64,000 bases of DNA from Pseudaeromonas aegiceratis (GTDB lineage Bacteria > Pseudomonadota > Gammaproteobacteria > Enterobacterales > Aeromonadaceae). The position numbers and the translations under genes are program-made. The stretch spans positions 2,108,001 to 2,172,000 of the forward strand of contig NZ_CP158016.1 in the NCBI RefSeq assembly GCF_046254905.1, in the 5' to 3' direction. Within the stretch, counting starts at the first letter, position 1, and each line of letters begins with the position of its first letter. The notes beneath the pieces were generated by a model. That model ran no database searches. It was not told the DNA's origin and was given only the letters and a program-made list of their open reading frames with translations. Shown one piece after another: positions 7,452-17,396 of the stretch.

Positions 7452-9047
7452 GTGTTAGTCACCAGCAACATCACCATGCAGTTCGGCAGCAAGCCGCTGT
7501 TCGAAAACATCTCCGTCAAGTTCGGCGAAGGCAACCGTTACGGCCTCATCGGCGCCAACGGCTGCGGTAAGTCCACCTTCATGAAGATACTGGGCGGTGA
7601 TCTGGAACCCTCCGGCGGCAACGTCTCCATGGACCCTAACGAGCGCATCGGTAAGTTGAAGCAGGACCAGTTTGCGTATGAGTCCATGCGGGTGCTGGAC
7701 GTGGTGATGATGGGCCATACCGAGCTGTGGGCGGCCATCGCCGAGCGCGATGCCATCTACGCCAATATGGAAGCCAGCGACGAAGACTACATGCGGGCCG
7801 CCGAACTCGAAGGCAAGGTGGCCGAATACGACGGCTACACCGCCGAGGCCCGGGCCGGCGAGCTGCTGCTGGGGGTCGGGATCCCGCTGGAGCAGCACAA
7901 CGGCCCCATGAGCGAGGTGGCCCCCGGCTGGAAGCTGCGGGTCTTGCTGGCCCAGGCGCTGTTCTCCAACCCGGATATCCTGCTGCTGGACGAACCCACC
8001 AACAACCTGGACATCCACACCATCAGCTGGCTGGAGCAGATGCTCAACAGCCGCAACAGCACCATGATCATCATCTCCCACGACCGTCACTTCCTGAACA
8101 TGGTGTGCACCCACATGGCGGATCTGGACTACGGTGAGCTGCGGGTCTATCCGGGCAACTATGACGACTACATGACCGCCGCCACCCAGGCCCGGGAGCG
8201 TCTGCTGGCCGACAACGCCAAGAAGAAGGCCCAGATCGCCGATCTGCAATCCTTCGTCAGCCGCTTCAGTGCCAACGCCTCCAAGTCCCGTCAGGCCACC
8301 TCGCGGTTGAAGCAGATCGACAAGATCCAGCTCGAAGAGGTGAAGGCCTCCAGCCGGCAGAACCCCTTCATCCGCTTCGAGCAGGAGAAGAAGCTCTACC
8401 GCAACATCCTGGAGATCGAAAAGCTGGCCAAGGGCTACGACGACGGTCCCCTGTTCAAGGACTTCCGCATGATGATGGAAGTGGGCGAGAAGATCGCCGT
8501 GATCGGCACCAACGGCGTGGGTAAGACCACCTTCATCAAGACCCTGGTGGGCGAGCTGACCCCGGATGCCGGCAGCATCAAGTGGTCCGAAAATGCTCAG
8601 ATCGGTTACTACGCCCAGGATCATGCCGAAGAGTTCGACTGCGATCTCACGGTGTTTGACTGGATGAGCCAATGGCGGCAGGAAGGCGACGACGAACAGG
8701 CGGTGCGCAGCGTGCTGGGCCGCCTGCTGTTCGGCCAGGATGACATCAAGAAGAAGGTCAAGGTGCTCTCCGGCGGCGAAAAGGGTCGCATGCTGTTCGG
8801 CAAACTGATGATGGAAAAGCCCAACGTGCTCATCATGGACGAACCCACCAACCACCTGGACATGGAATCCATCGAATCCTTGAACCTGGCCCTGGAGATG
8901 TACCAGGGGACGCTGATCTTCGTCTCCCACGACCGGGAGTTCGTCAGCTCCCTGGCCACCCGGGTGCTGGAAATCACCCCCGATAAGGTGGTGGACTTCG
9001 GCGGCAACTACGACGACTACCTGCGCAGCCAGGGCATCGAGGGCTAA
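7452..9047 (+). CDS. ybiT: ABC-F ATPase YbiT
   Basis: A 531-aa ribosome-associated ABC-F protein, nearly collinear with E. coli YbiT. Two ATPase domains are joined by the P-site tRNA interaction linker (about residues 250-310, rich in Arg/Lys). Domain 1 has Walker A GANGCGKST (34-42), a degenerate signature (SEVAPGWKLRVLLA) and Walker B ILLLDEPTNNLD. Domain 2 has GTNGVGKTT, LSGGEKGRMLFGKLMM and VLIMDEPTNHLD. There is no transmembrane domain. ABC-F proteins bind the ribosomal E site and resolve stalled translation. The start is GTG, as judged by alignment with MLVSSNVTMQFG. Confidence 0.96.
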   Translation: MLVTSNITMQFGSKPLFENISVKFGEGNRYGLIGANGCGKSTFMKILGGDLEPSGGNVSMDPNERIGKLKQDQFAYESMRVLDVVMMGHTELWAAIAERDAIYANMEASDEDYMRAAELEGKVAEYDGYTAEARAGELLLGVGIPLEQHNGPMSEVAPGWKLRVLLAQALFSNPDILLLDEPTNNLDIHTISWLEQMLNSRNSTMIIISHDRHFLNMVCTHMADLDYGELRVYPGNYDDYMTAATQARERLLADNAKKKAQIADLQSFVSRFSANASKSRQATSRLKQIDKIQLEEVKASSRQNPFIRFEQEKKLYRNILEIEKLAKGYDDGPLFKDFRMMMEVGEKIAVIGTNGVGKTTFIKTLVGELTPDAGSIKWSENAQIGYYAQDHAEEFDCDLTVFDWMSQWRQEGDDEQAVRSVLGRLLFGQDDIKKKVKVLSGGEKGRMLFGKLMMEKPNVLIMDEPTNHLDMESIESLNLALEMYQGTLIFVSHDREFVSSLATRVLEITPDKVVDFGGNYDDYLRSQGIEG

Positions 9048-9076
9048 GCCGTCGATGGCTTAGCAGCAACACAGTG

Positions 9077-9099
9077 CGGGCGCCTCGGCGCCCGTTTTT
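9077..9099 (+). terminator. Terminator of ybiT
   Basis: 8-bp stem CGGGCGCC / GGCGCCCG with a TC loop, followed by TTTTT. Confidence 0.85.
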
Positions 9100-9260
9100 A
9101 TTGCGCCGAAAGTCCCTCCGCCAGCCCGCCCCCTTTAGCGAAATTATGTGCGGGTCACTCAGAAAAAATACTGTGCTTATCTATACTTGTGCCTATATAC
9201 AGATGACGCAGCCAAGCCGTCTGCCCTGAGAATGCCCCTACATAGCAAGGATGTCCCCAC

Positions 9261-11129
9261 ATGCAGATCACCTCGCTTAAAACCAAAATCCTCCTGGCCA
9301 TGACCACAGCCCTGTTTTTGGTGGTGGCCCTGATGAGCTGGAACAGTTACCGCACCCTCAAAGGCCAGTTGATGCAGCAGAGCTACCTGGCGGTGAAGGG
9401 CATAGGTGAACAGAGCGCCATCACCTTGGACACCTGGCTGGAAGGCAAGAAATCCGCCGTGCAGACCCTGGCGAAGTTTTATGACCAGGGGGATATCACC
9501 CAGAATCTGCAACAGGCCAAGGAGGCCGCCAATCTGGCCCTGGCCTTCTATGGGGACGACAGCGGCAAGATGTTCGACGCCGATCCCAGCATAGATCGCA
9601 CCGGCTATGACCCGCGGCAGCGGGATTGGTACATGGATGCCAAGAAGACCAGCGGCATGCTGCTGACCAAACCCTATGTGAGCGCCTCCTTGAAGGAGCT
9701 CATCGTCAGCTACGCCCAGGCGGTGGATAAGGGGGTGGTGGCCGGGGTGGTGACCCTGTCGCGGCTGCTCAACACCCTGGAGAAAACCCCGCTCCCGGCC
9801 AACGGCCAGACCCTGGTCCTGCACAAGGACGGCACCGTCATTGCCTTTGCCGACAAGCAGTGGGTACTGAAACCGGTGAGTGAACTGGACTCGCAGCTCT
9901 CCGCCACCCGCATCCAGCAGATCGCCCAGCAGCCGGCGCTGACCCCCATCGAATTCATGGGCCAGGACAAGCTGGTCTGGGCCATTGAGGAACCGTCCAG
10001 CCAGTGGGTGCTGGTGTTCCTGCTGGATGCCGACACCCTGCTGGCGCCGCTGAAGACCCAGCTGCTGATCCAGCTTGGGGTTGCCCTGGCGGTACTGGTG
10101 GGCAGCATCTTGCTGACCAGCCTGATGCTGACAGTGCTGTTTCGTCCCCTGGCCCAGGTCTCCCAGGCCCTGCGCAATATCGCCAGCGGCGCCGGGGATC
10201 TGACCCAGCGCATCAGCATCAAGATCAACGACGAGATTGGCGCCCTGGCCCACAACTTCAACCAGTTTGTGGAGAGCCAGCACCAGCTCATCAGCCATAT
10301 CCGCCAGCAGGCCGGCGAGATAGGTGACAGTGCCAGCCTGGGGCTGACGCGCAGCGAGCACTCCGCCGAGGAGGTCCGCCGGCAGCAGCACGAGATCGGC
10401 ATGGTGGCCACGGCGGTCACCGAGATGGCGGCCGCCACTCAGGAGATCGCCAGCAATGCCGAGAACACCGCCGCCATGGCGTTGGAGGCCTCCCAGCACA
10501 GCGAACATGGTCGCGGCACCGTGGTGCAAACCAGTGAGTCCATCGGTCGCCTGAGCGATGAGGTGAGCCGGGCCACCGAGGTGATCGAGCTGCTCAACCG
10601 CCACGCCCTGGAGATCTCCGGCGTGGTAACCACCATCCAGGGGGTGGCCGAGCAGACCAACCTGCTGGCCCTCAACGCCGCCATCGAAGCCGCCCGGGCC
10701 GGTGAACAGGGCCGGGGTTTTGCCGTGGTGGCCGACGAGGTGCGGGTGCTGTCCAAGCGTACCGCCACCGCCACCAGTGAAATCCAGAACACCATCAACA
10801 CGCTGCAGAGCACCACTCAGGATGCGGTTGACTCCATGACCACCAGCCGCAAGCTGGCTGAGCTGTCGGTGGAGGATGCCCGTCAGGCTCGCGACGCCCT
10901 GGAGCAGATCACCCTGGCGGTCACCCAGATCACCGACATGTCCGCCCAGATCGCCACCGCCGCCGAAGAGCAAACCAAGGTGTCGGACGAGATCTCCAGC
11001 AACCTCACCGCCATCTCGGATGCCGCCGATCAGGTGGCCGTGATCGCCACCCAGAGCGAACAGACCTCCCACGAACTGCAACAGATGGCCTCCGCCCTCA
11101 ACGGCAAGGTCGCCCACTTCACCCTGTAA
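9261..11129 (+). CDS. Methyl-accepting chemotaxis protein with periplasmic dCACHE sensor
   Basis: A 622-aa transmembrane chemoreceptor. Residues 9-28 form the first membrane helix. The periplasmic dCACHE domain contains the ligand-pocket signature YDPRQRDWYMDAKK (about 115-128). A second membrane helix at about 275-298 is followed by a HAMP domain (RPLAQVSQALRNIASGAGDL). The cytoplasmic coiled coil carries the signalling hairpin EQTNLLALNAAIEAARAGEQ and GFAVVADEVR. There is no C-terminal pentapeptide for CheR tethering. dCACHE receptors with the RDWY motif often bind amino acids, but the full binding motif was not checked. The ATG has AAGGATGT upstream. Confidence 0.93.
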   Translation: MQITSLKTKILLAMTTALFLVVALMSWNSYRTLKGQLMQQSYLAVKGIGEQSAITLDTWLEGKKSAVQTLAKFYDQGDITQNLQQAKEAANLALAFYGDDSGKMFDADPSIDRTGYDPRQRDWYMDAKKTSGMLLTKPYVSASLKELIVSYAQAVDKGVVAGVVTLSRLLNTLEKTPLPANGQTLVLHKDGTVIAFADKQWVLKPVSELDSQLSATRIQQIAQQPALTPIEFMGQDKLVWAIEEPSSQWVLVFLLDADTLLAPLKTQLLIQLGVALAVLVGSILLTSLMLTVLFRPLAQVSQALRNIASGAGDLTQRISIKINDEIGALAHNFNQFVESQHQLISHIRQQAGEIGDSASLGLTRSEHSAEEVRRQQHEIGMVATAVTEMAAATQEIASNAENTAAMALEASQHSEHGRGTVVQTSESIGRLSDEVSRATEVIELLNRHALEISGVVTTIQGVAEQTNLLALNAAIEAARAGEQGRGFAVVADEVRVLSKRTATATSEIQNTINTLQSTTQDAVDSMTTSRKLAELSVEDARQARDALEQITLAVTQITDMSAQIATAAEEQTKVSDEISSNLTAISDAADQVAVIATQSEQTSHELQQMASALNGKVAHFTL

Positions 11130-11134
11130 GATCC

Positions 11135-11156
11135 ATGGGCCGGGAAACCGGCCCAT
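11135..11156 (+). terminator. Possible terminator after chemoreceptor gene
   Basis: Perfect 9-bp stem ATGGGCCGG / CCGGCCCAT with a GAAA loop just after the stop codon, followed by a weak T-rich tract (TTGGGACTTTTCC). Confidence 0.55.
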
Positions 11157-11306
11157 TTGGGACTTTTCCTGTCGATAAATAAAAAAGGTATCCTGCTCTC
11201 ATCCGTCGGCGGGCCGCCCAGATACACTCATCAGTAGGCGCCTTCATGCTAGCCGCCTGGATCACCATAACAAGCATTTATCTTGCAGTGACAAGGAGTC
11301 GACACC

Positions 11307-14300
11307 ATGGATGTCGAACCAATGAAGGCCTGGGAGGCCGCCACACCCCAGTCCCCTGAGCACGACGCGACACAGCGGCATGAGCCGGCACCGCCCCCCA
11401 AACGGCCCGCGAGGCGACGGGTGCGCCTGCTGTTTATCCTGCCCGTCAGCCTGATGTTATTGCTGATCCTGGCCATCGCCGGCGAGATGCTGACCGGCTG
11501 GGGCGAGGCCCACTGGCTGCATCAGTACGCCCAACGCCTCACCTGGCAGCTGGGCCCGGGGCCCAGCCCGCGGATCCAATTTCCCAGCGAAGGGCCCTAT
11601 GACGAGCGCCTGGGCTACACCCGCCTACCGGACTTCCAGCGCCGGCTGACCCGCAACGGCCTTCTGCTCACCGAGCAGGCGCGCCATAGCCCGCCACTCT
11701 TTGACTATCTTCGGCATGGGCTGACCCCGCCCTATGCCGAGAAGGGCCAGGCCGGCCTGACCCTGTTGGATGACCGGCAGCAGATCTTCTATCAGGCCAG
11801 GTTCCCCCTGCATCAACTGGATGCCCAGGCCCCGGTGCCGCCGCTATTGGCCACCAGCCTGCTGTTTATCGAGCAAAAGGATCTGCTGGACAACCAGTAT
11901 CCCCTGCGCAACCCGGCGGTGGACTGGCCTCGCTTCGGCAATGCCCTGCTGGCCCAGGGGGCCAAGCTGCTGGGCCAGACGGCACACGGCTCCGGCGGCA
12001 GCACGCTGGCCACCCAGATGGAGAAGTTCCGTCATTCGCCGGAGGGCCGCACAGTCTCCGCCCGTGAGAAGCTGCGCCAGATGGCCGCCGCCTCGGTCAA
12101 GGCCTATCACAACGGCGTCCTGACCCTGGCCTACCGCCAACAGCTGCTGCGGGATTACCTCAACGCCGTGCCCCTGGCGGCCGCCCCCGGCTACGGCGAG
12201 GTCCATGGCATCGCCGACGGTCTCTGGGTCTGGTATGCCGCCGAGCCGCAGCAGACCCTGGCCCTGCTGGCCGGCCCCGCCGACGACGAGGTCCAGCTGC
12301 AGGCCAAGGCCCTGGCCTTGCGCCAGGTGCTCAGCCTGCTCATCGCCCATCGCCGCCCTTCGTTTTATCTGTTGTCCGGGCGCCAGGAGCTGGCGCAGCT
12401 GACCGACAGCTACCTGCGCCTGCTGGGGCAGGATGGCCAACTCTCGCCGGATCTGCAGGCTGCCGCCCTCGCGAGCCAAGTGACCTTCCGCCAGTTTGCC
12501 CAGGCGCCGGCCTATCAGGAGGTGGCGGGCAACAAGGCGCTGTTTGTCACCCGTGGTCGGTTGAGCGGCCTGCTGGGGGTCTCCCTGTATGAGCTGGACC
12601 GGTTGGATCTCACGGTCCGCAGCTACCTGGACGTCCCCCTGCAGCATCAGATCACCGCCTACCTACACTCCCTGGCGGATCCGGCGGTGGCCGAGCAGCT
12701 GGGGCTGTACGGCGAGCGATTGCTGTCGCCGGAGAAGACCGACCAGGTGCGCTATAGCTTCACCCTGTATGAGCGCACCCCGGACGGCTTCCTGGTGCGG
12801 GTGCAGACCGACAACACGGATCAGCCGTTTGATATCAACGAGTCCAGCAAGCTGGAGCTGGGCTCCACCGCCAAGCTGCGGGTGCTGACCACCTACCTGC
12901 AGATCATCAGCGAGCAGTACCAGAGCATGCGCACCATGAGCGGCACCCAGCTGCGTCAGTTGCAACTGGAGCCACTGGATTTCATCAGCCGCTGGTGCCG
13001 CGACTACCTGCTGATGCACCCCCACGACAGCCTGGAGCAGACGCTGGAGGCCGCCCTGGAGCGGCGCTATTCCGCCAGTCCCTATGAAAGCTTCTTCACC
13101 GGCGGCGGTCTGCACACCTTCAGCAACTTCCGCAAGGAGGACAACAACCGGCGGCCCACCCTGCGTCAGGCCTTGCGCGAGTCCATTAACCTGCCCTTTA
13201 TCCGCCTGTTGCGGGATCTGGTGCGCTACACCCTGGCCCAGGATCCCACCCGCCGCGCCCTATTGGAGAACGACAAGGATCCCCGCCGGGAGCAGTACCT
13301 GCATCGCTTCGCCGACAAGGAGGGTACCGTCTATCTACAGCGTTTCTGGCGCAAATACCGGGGACAGGATGAGGTCACCCGCTTAACCACCTTGCTGCAG
13401 GGCACGCACCTGAGCGCCACCAAGCTGGCGGTGATCTACCGCTATCTCTATCCCAGGGCCGATGAGGCCGCCCTTGGCGCCTTCATCCAGCAGTGGCTGC
13501 CCGGAAAGGTGACCCCCAAGCAGCTGGACGGCCTGTTCCGCCGCTATGGCCCGGATGCCTTCTCCTTGCCGGATCAGGGCTACCTGGCCCGGATCCACCC
13601 CCTGGAGCTGTGGCTACTGGGTTATCTGAGACAAAACCCGGACGCCGCCTTCAGCCAGGTGGTGGCCGACAGCAGCGAGCAACGGCTGGAGGTATACGGC
13701 TGGCTGTTCCGCTCCCGCCACAAGGGGGCACGGGATAGGCGCATTCGCATCCTGCTGGAGAACGAGGCCTTCTCGGATATCCATCAGCGCTGGCAGCAGC
13801 TGGGCTATCCCTTCGGCCACCTGGTACCGTCCCTGGCCACCGCCATCGGCAGCTCAGGGGACAGACCCGCCGCCCTGGCGCAGCTCGTCGGCATCATACT
13901 CAACGACGGGGTCCGGCTGCCGGTACACCGGCTGGCCAGCCTGGACTTTGCCGCAGACACCCCCTACGAGAGCCACTTCGCCAATCCCAGTGCCCAGCCC
14001 CAGCGGGTATTGCCCGCGGCGGTGGCCCGGGCGCTGCGTGGCGCCCTGACCCAGGTGGTGGAAGCCGGCACCGCCCGGCGCATCGCCGGCACCTTCACCC
14101 AGGCCGACGGCACGCCGCTGCAGATGGGCGGCAAGACAGGCACAGGGGACAACCGCATCGAGACGGTGGGGCGCTACGGACAGGTGCTCACCTCCAAGGC
14201 CATCAATCGCACCGCCACCTTCGTCTTCTACCTGGGAGAACGGCACTTCGGCACCCTCACCGCCTTCGTCGAGGGCAGCAAGGCGGACAACTTCCGCTTC

Positions 14301-14408
14301 ACCTCCGCCCTGCCGGTGCAGGTGCTCAAGGGCATGGCTCCCCTGCTCAAGCCTTACCTCAGCGCCGAGCCGCCCGGGGCCCCGCCACGGGAGGAGACGG
14401 CGCCATAA
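11307..14408 (+). CDS. Very large divergent class A penicillin-binding protein (GT51-like plus transpeptidase)
   Basis: A 1033-aa bitopic membrane protein with one N-terminal anchor (41-61) and a large periplasmic part. The N-terminal module resembles a glycosyltransferase-51 domain: Glu189 in IEQKD stands where the catalytic E of EDxxF lies, and SGGSTLATQMEKFR (229-242) matches the GGSTITQQ block. The second conserved Glu of the RKxxE motif is not evident in REKLRQ. The transpeptidase domain keeps all three catalytic motifs: Ser520-Thr-Ala-Lys523, Ser626-Ile-Asn628 and KTGT at 943-946. It is about 200 residues longer than PBP1a/1b and has an insert between the SIN and KTG motifs. RBS is AAGGAG. 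Exact role in peptidoglycan synthesis is unknown. Confidence 0.85.
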   Translation: MDVEPMKAWEAATPQSPEHDATQRHEPAPPPKRPARRRVRLLFILPVSLMLLLILAIAGEMLTGWGEAHWLHQYAQRLTWQLGPGPSPRIQFPSEGPYDERLGYTRLPDFQRRLTRNGLLLTEQARHSPPLFDYLRHGLTPPYAEKGQAGLTLLDDRQQIFYQARFPLHQLDAQAPVPPLLATSLLFIEQKDLLDNQYPLRNPAVDWPRFGNALLAQGAKLLGQTAHGSGGSTLATQMEKFRHSPEGRTVSAREKLRQMAAASVKAYHNGVLTLAYRQQLLRDYLNAVPLAAAPGYGEVHGIADGLWVWYAAEPQQTLALLAGPADDEVQLQAKALALRQVLSLLIAHRRPSFYLLSGRQELAQLTDSYLRLLGQDGQLSPDLQAAALASQVTFRQFAQAPAYQEVAGNKALFVTRGRLSGLLGVSLYELDRLDLTVRSYLDVPLQHQITAYLHSLADPAVAEQLGLYGERLLSPEKTDQVRYSFTLYERTPDGFLVRVQTDNTDQPFDINESSKLELGSTAKLRVLTTYLQIISEQYQSMRTMSGTQLRQLQLEPLDFISRWCRDYLLMHPHDSLEQTLEAALERRYSASPYESFFTGGGLHTFSNFRKEDNNRRPTLRQALRESINLPFIRLLRDLVRYTLAQDPTRRALLENDKDPRREQYLHRFADKEGTVYLQRFWRKYRGQDEVTRLTTLLQGTHLSATKLAVIYRYLYPRADEAALGAFIQQWLPGKVTPKQLDGLFRRYGPDAFSLPDQGYLARIHPLELWLLGYLRQNPDAAFSQVVADSSEQRLEVYGWLFRSRHKGARDRRIRILLENEAFSDIHQRWQQLGYPFGHLVPSLATAIGSSGDRPAALAQLVGIILNDGVRLPVHRLASLDFAADTPYESHFANPSAQPQRVLPAAVARALRGALTQVVEAGTARRIAGTFTQADGTPLQMGGKTGTGDNRIETVGRYGQVLTSKAINRTATFVFYLGERHFGTLTAFVEGSKADNFRFTSALPVQVLKGMAPLLKPYLSAEPPGAPPREETAP

Positions 14409-14421
14409 AACACAGACAAAA

Positions 14422-14443
14422 AAGCCGCGGCAGACCGCGGCTT
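14422..14443. terminator. Bidirectional terminator between PBP and symporter genes
   Basis: 9-bp stem AAGCCGCGG / CCGCGGCTT with a CAGA loop, flanked by A-runs and T-runs on both sides; it serves the two convergent genes. Confidence 0.85.
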
Positions 14444-14463
14444 TTCATTACCCGAGTACCGGC

Positions 14464-15774
14464 TTAGCTGGCCTGCAGGCTGCGCAGGCGCAGCTCCTCT
14501 TCCTGCACGGCGGCGCTGGGATCACCGTAGACGGACAGGTCCATCTCACCCTCAGACTTGGCCACCACACAGGTCACCATGCAGTCACCCGTGATGTTGA
14601 CCGCGGTACGGGTCATGTCCAGCAGGCGATCCACCCCCATGATGAGGGCGATGCCATCCACCGGCAGCCCCACCTGTTGCAGCACCATGGCCAAGGTGAT
14701 GAGCCCCACGCCAGGCACCCCTGCGGTGCCGATAGAGGCCAGGGTGGCGGTGGCGATCACCGTCATGAACTGACCCAGGCTCAAGTCGATGCCGTAGACG
14801 TTGGCGATAAACACGGTGGCCACCCCTTGCATGATGGCGGTGCCGTCCATGTTGATGGTAGCCCCCAGGGGGATGGTGAAGGAGCTGACGGTATTGCTCA
14901 CCCCCATCTTCTGGTTCACCGTCTCCATGGTCACCGGGATGGTGGCGTTGGAGGAGGAGGTGGAGAAACCAAACAGCACCACATCCCGCATCTTGCGCAG
15001 GAACAGCATGGGGTTGAGGCCCGCCAGCAGCTTGAGCAGCACCGGATAGCAGATGAGCCCGTGGATCAGCAGCACCCCCAGCACCACCAGGAAGTAACTG
15101 GCCAGGCTGCTGATGGCCTCAAAGCCCTGGGTGGCAAACAGCTTGGCCAGCAGACAGAACACACCGTATGGCGCTATGTTCATCAAGATGGTCACCAGCT
15201 TCATGATCACCACGTTGAGATCGCTGAACAGGCCGGCGACCCGCTCCCCCGCCTGGCCCGAGATGGCGATGGCCACCCCCACCAGCAAGGCAAAGACGAT
15301 GATCTGCAGCATCTTGCCTTCGGCCATGGCCTGGATGGGATTGCTGGGGAACAGGTCCACCAGCACCTCGGCCAGGCTGGGTGCCTGCTTGGCATCGAAG
15401 CTCACCGCCGCAGACAGATGCATGCCCGCCCCCGGATTGAACAGCTGAGCGACGGCAATGGCCAGGGCCACCGCCAGGGCCGTGGTGGCCAGGTAGAGCA
15501 ACAGCGTCTTGATGCCGAGTCGCCCCAGCCGGCTGGTGTCCTTCAGGGAGCCACTGCCGCAGACCAGGGAGACAAACACCAGGGGCACCACCAGCATCTT
15601 GAGGCTGGTGACAAAGATCTGGCCAACGATGCTGAACAGCCCGTTGATCAGGTAATCGTTGGCGAAGGCGCTGTCGGCAAACAGTTGCCGCAGCAGGACC
15701 CCCACCAAAATGCCGGCAATCATGCCCAGCACGATCCGGATAGTTAACTTGGTTTTATGGGCTTTCTTGACCAT
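14464..15774 (-). CDS. Dicarboxylate/amino acid:cation symporter (DAACS, GltP/GltT type)
   Basis: A 436-aa inner-membrane symporter that imports glutamate, aspartate or C4-dicarboxylates with H+ or Na+. Family signatures are the serine-rich re-entrant loop FSTSSSNATIPVT, the NMDGTA motif of TM7, AGVPG in hairpin 2, and DRLLDMTRTAVNITGD in TM8, which contains the Asp and Arg that contact the substrate amino and carboxyl groups. Arg in the TRTAVN motif is usual in acidic-amino-acid carriers, so glutamate/aspartate is more likely than a neutral substrate. It lies 105 nt downstream of trkH on the same strand. Confidence 0.93.
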   Translation of the reverse strand: MVKKAHKTKLTIRIVLGMIAGILVGVLLRQLFADSAFANDYLINGLFSIVGQIFVTSLKMLVVPLVFVSLVCGSGSLKDTSRLGRLGIKTLLLYLATTALAVALAIAVAQLFNPGAGMHLSAAVSFDAKQAPSLAEVLVDLFPSNPIQAMAEGKMLQIIVFALLVGVAIAISGQAGERVAGLFSDLNVVIMKLVTILMNIAPYGVFCLLAKLFATQGFEAISSLASYFLVVLGVLLIHGLICYPVLLKLLAGLNPMLFLRKMRDVVLFGFSTSSSNATIPVTMETVNQKMGVSNTVSSFTIPLGATINMDGTAIMQGVATVFIANVYGIDLSLGQFMTVIATATLASIGTAGVPGVGLITLAMVLQQVGLPVDGIALIMGVDRLLDMTRTAVNITGDCMVTCVVAKSEGEMDLSVYGDPSAAVQEEELRLRSLQAS

Positions 15775-15879
15775 ATCATCTCCATATCTTGCATTTTTCC
15801 AGGCGCACAGACTATGGATTTAAATTCAGATAGCAAGGAATCCTTATGCAATCGGCGAAGATGTGCGCGTTTTAGGGAG

Positions 15880-17340
15880 TTAATAACGCCAATAGCGGGG
15901 TGAGATCACGATGAGGATGGGCAGGATCTCCAGACGACCGAACAGCATGGCCAGGTTCATCAGCCATTTTGCCGTGTCGCTCAAGGGGTCAAAACCGGCC
16001 CCCGTGACCCCGTAGCCGATGCCCATGTTGTTGATGCAGGCGGCTGTGGTGCCGATGGCGCTGAGCAGATCCAGGCCGGTGAGGCTCAGGCCCCAGATAA
16101 ACAGCAGGGTGCAGGCCAGGTAGACGAAGACGAAGGCGGAGACCGACTGCAGTATGTCGCCGGCGGCCTTCTTGTCCCCCACCTTCAGGGGCGCCACCGC
16201 ATAGGGGTGAATGGCCTCCAGGATCTGCTGGCGCAGCTGACGATACAGGATCAACAGCCGCATGATCTTGAGCCCGCCACAGGTGGAGCCGACACAGCCG
16301 CCAAAGAAGCTGGCCAGCACCAGCACCAGCACGGTGGGCATAGGCCAGTCCGGGTAGCCCGCCGCCCCCAGGCCGTTGTCGGTCATCATGGATGCGGCCT
16401 GGAAGAAGCCATGCACCAGGGCCTCCTGCCAGCCAAATTGGCCGGCTTGCCACAGCCAGAAACAGGTGAACAGGATGACGCAGCCTACCAGTCCCACGAA
16501 GCCCCGCAGCTCGGCGTTGCGCCACAACAGGCCCAGGCTGCGGCGGCGCAGCGCCAGAAAATAGAGGGCAAAGTTGACGGCCGCCAGCAAGGAGAAGCCC
16601 CCCGCCACCAGCTCGATGGCCAGGGAGTGAAAGTGCGCCAGGCTGTCGCCATAGGTGGAGAAGCCGCCCAAGGAGACGGTGGCGATGCCGTGGCACAGGG
16701 CATCGAACCAGTTCATGCCCGCCAGCCAGTAGGCCAGGCAGCACAAGAGCCCCAGGCCGGCATAGACGGTCCAGAGGCTGCGGGCGGTATCCGCCAGCCG
16801 GGGGGTGATCTTCTCGTCCTTGGCGGCGCCGGGAGCCTCGGTCTGATACAGCTTGGCGCCCCCGGTGCCTATGATGGGCAGCAGGGCCACCGCCAGTATG
16901 ATGATCCCCAGACCGCCGCAAAAATTGAGCTGGGCCCGGTAATAGAGGAACGCTTTGGGCGCCGCATCCACGTCCTTGAGTGCCGAGGCGCCTGTGGTGG
17001 TGATGCCGGAGATGGCCTCAAAGAATGCCGATGCCACATTCAGATGCAGCTCGTGACTGAGCAGGAACGGCAGGGCGCTGACCGCGGAGAACAGGCACCA
17101 GAACAGCACCAACACCCAGAAGCCATCGCGATGCTTGAGCCCCACCCTGTGTTGACGGGTGGCCTGGCTGCCAATCCCCCCCACCAGGGCCACGGCGGCA
17201 AAGGTCTGCAGAAAGGGCCAGATGGCTTGCTCGTGAAAGAAGAGCCCGATGAACACGGGCGGCAGCATGGAGAAGCTGTAGAAGAACATCAGGGTGAGGC
17301 TAAGATGCAGCCCCAGCATCAGCTGGCGAGTTCGCAGCAC
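15880..17340 (-). CDS. trkH: Trk potassium uptake channel subunit TrkH
   Basis: A 486-aa inner-membrane K+ translocating subunit of the SKT superfamily. Four selectivity-filter repeats are visible: TTTGAS (about 113-118), SLGGFSTYG, TDNGLGAAGY and INNMGIGYG. The gating loop region around GCVGSTCGG matches TrkH. Activity requires the cytoplasmic NAD-binding subunit TrkA, which is not in this window, as is usual. The start is a GTG preceded by GGGAGATCTCC. It lies in the same direction as nsrR upstream and the symporter gene downstream. Confidence 0.93.
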   Translation of the reverse strand: MLRTRQLMLGLHLSLTLMFFYSFSMLPPVFIGLFFHEQAIWPFLQTFAAVALVGGIGSQATRQHRVGLKHRDGFWVLVLFWCLFSAVSALPFLLSHELHLNVASAFFEAISGITTTGASALKDVDAAPKAFLYYRAQLNFCGGLGIIILAVALLPIIGTGGAKLYQTEAPGAAKDEKITPRLADTARSLWTVYAGLGLLCCLAYWLAGMNWFDALCHGIATVSLGGFSTYGDSLAHFHSLAIELVAGGFSLLAAVNFALYFLALRRRSLGLLWRNAELRGFVGLVGCVILFTCFWLWQAGQFGWQEALVHGFFQAASMMTDNGLGAAGYPDWPMPTVLVLVLASFFGGCVGSTCGGLKIMRLLILYRQLRQQILEAIHPYAVAPLKVGDKKAAGDILQSVSAFVFVYLACTLLFIWGLSLTGLDLLSAIGTTAACINNMGIGYGVTGAGFDPLSDTAKWLMNLAMLFGRLEILPILIVISPRYWRY

Positions 17341-17396
17341 GGAGATCTCCCTGGCAGGCTAGGTCAGGCACTGATGGCCCGAGAGGAATCGCTTCC

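Noticed and set aside
9177..11156. 659-aa ORF antisense to the dCACHE chemoreceptor gene
   Set aside because: G+C-rich shadow frame: no ribosome site, Gly/His/Gln-rich without family resemblance. The same holds for long antisense frames at 7455-8930, 14677-15747, 16207-17421, 18283-19320, 37025-38728, 57742-59307 and 61579-62544.
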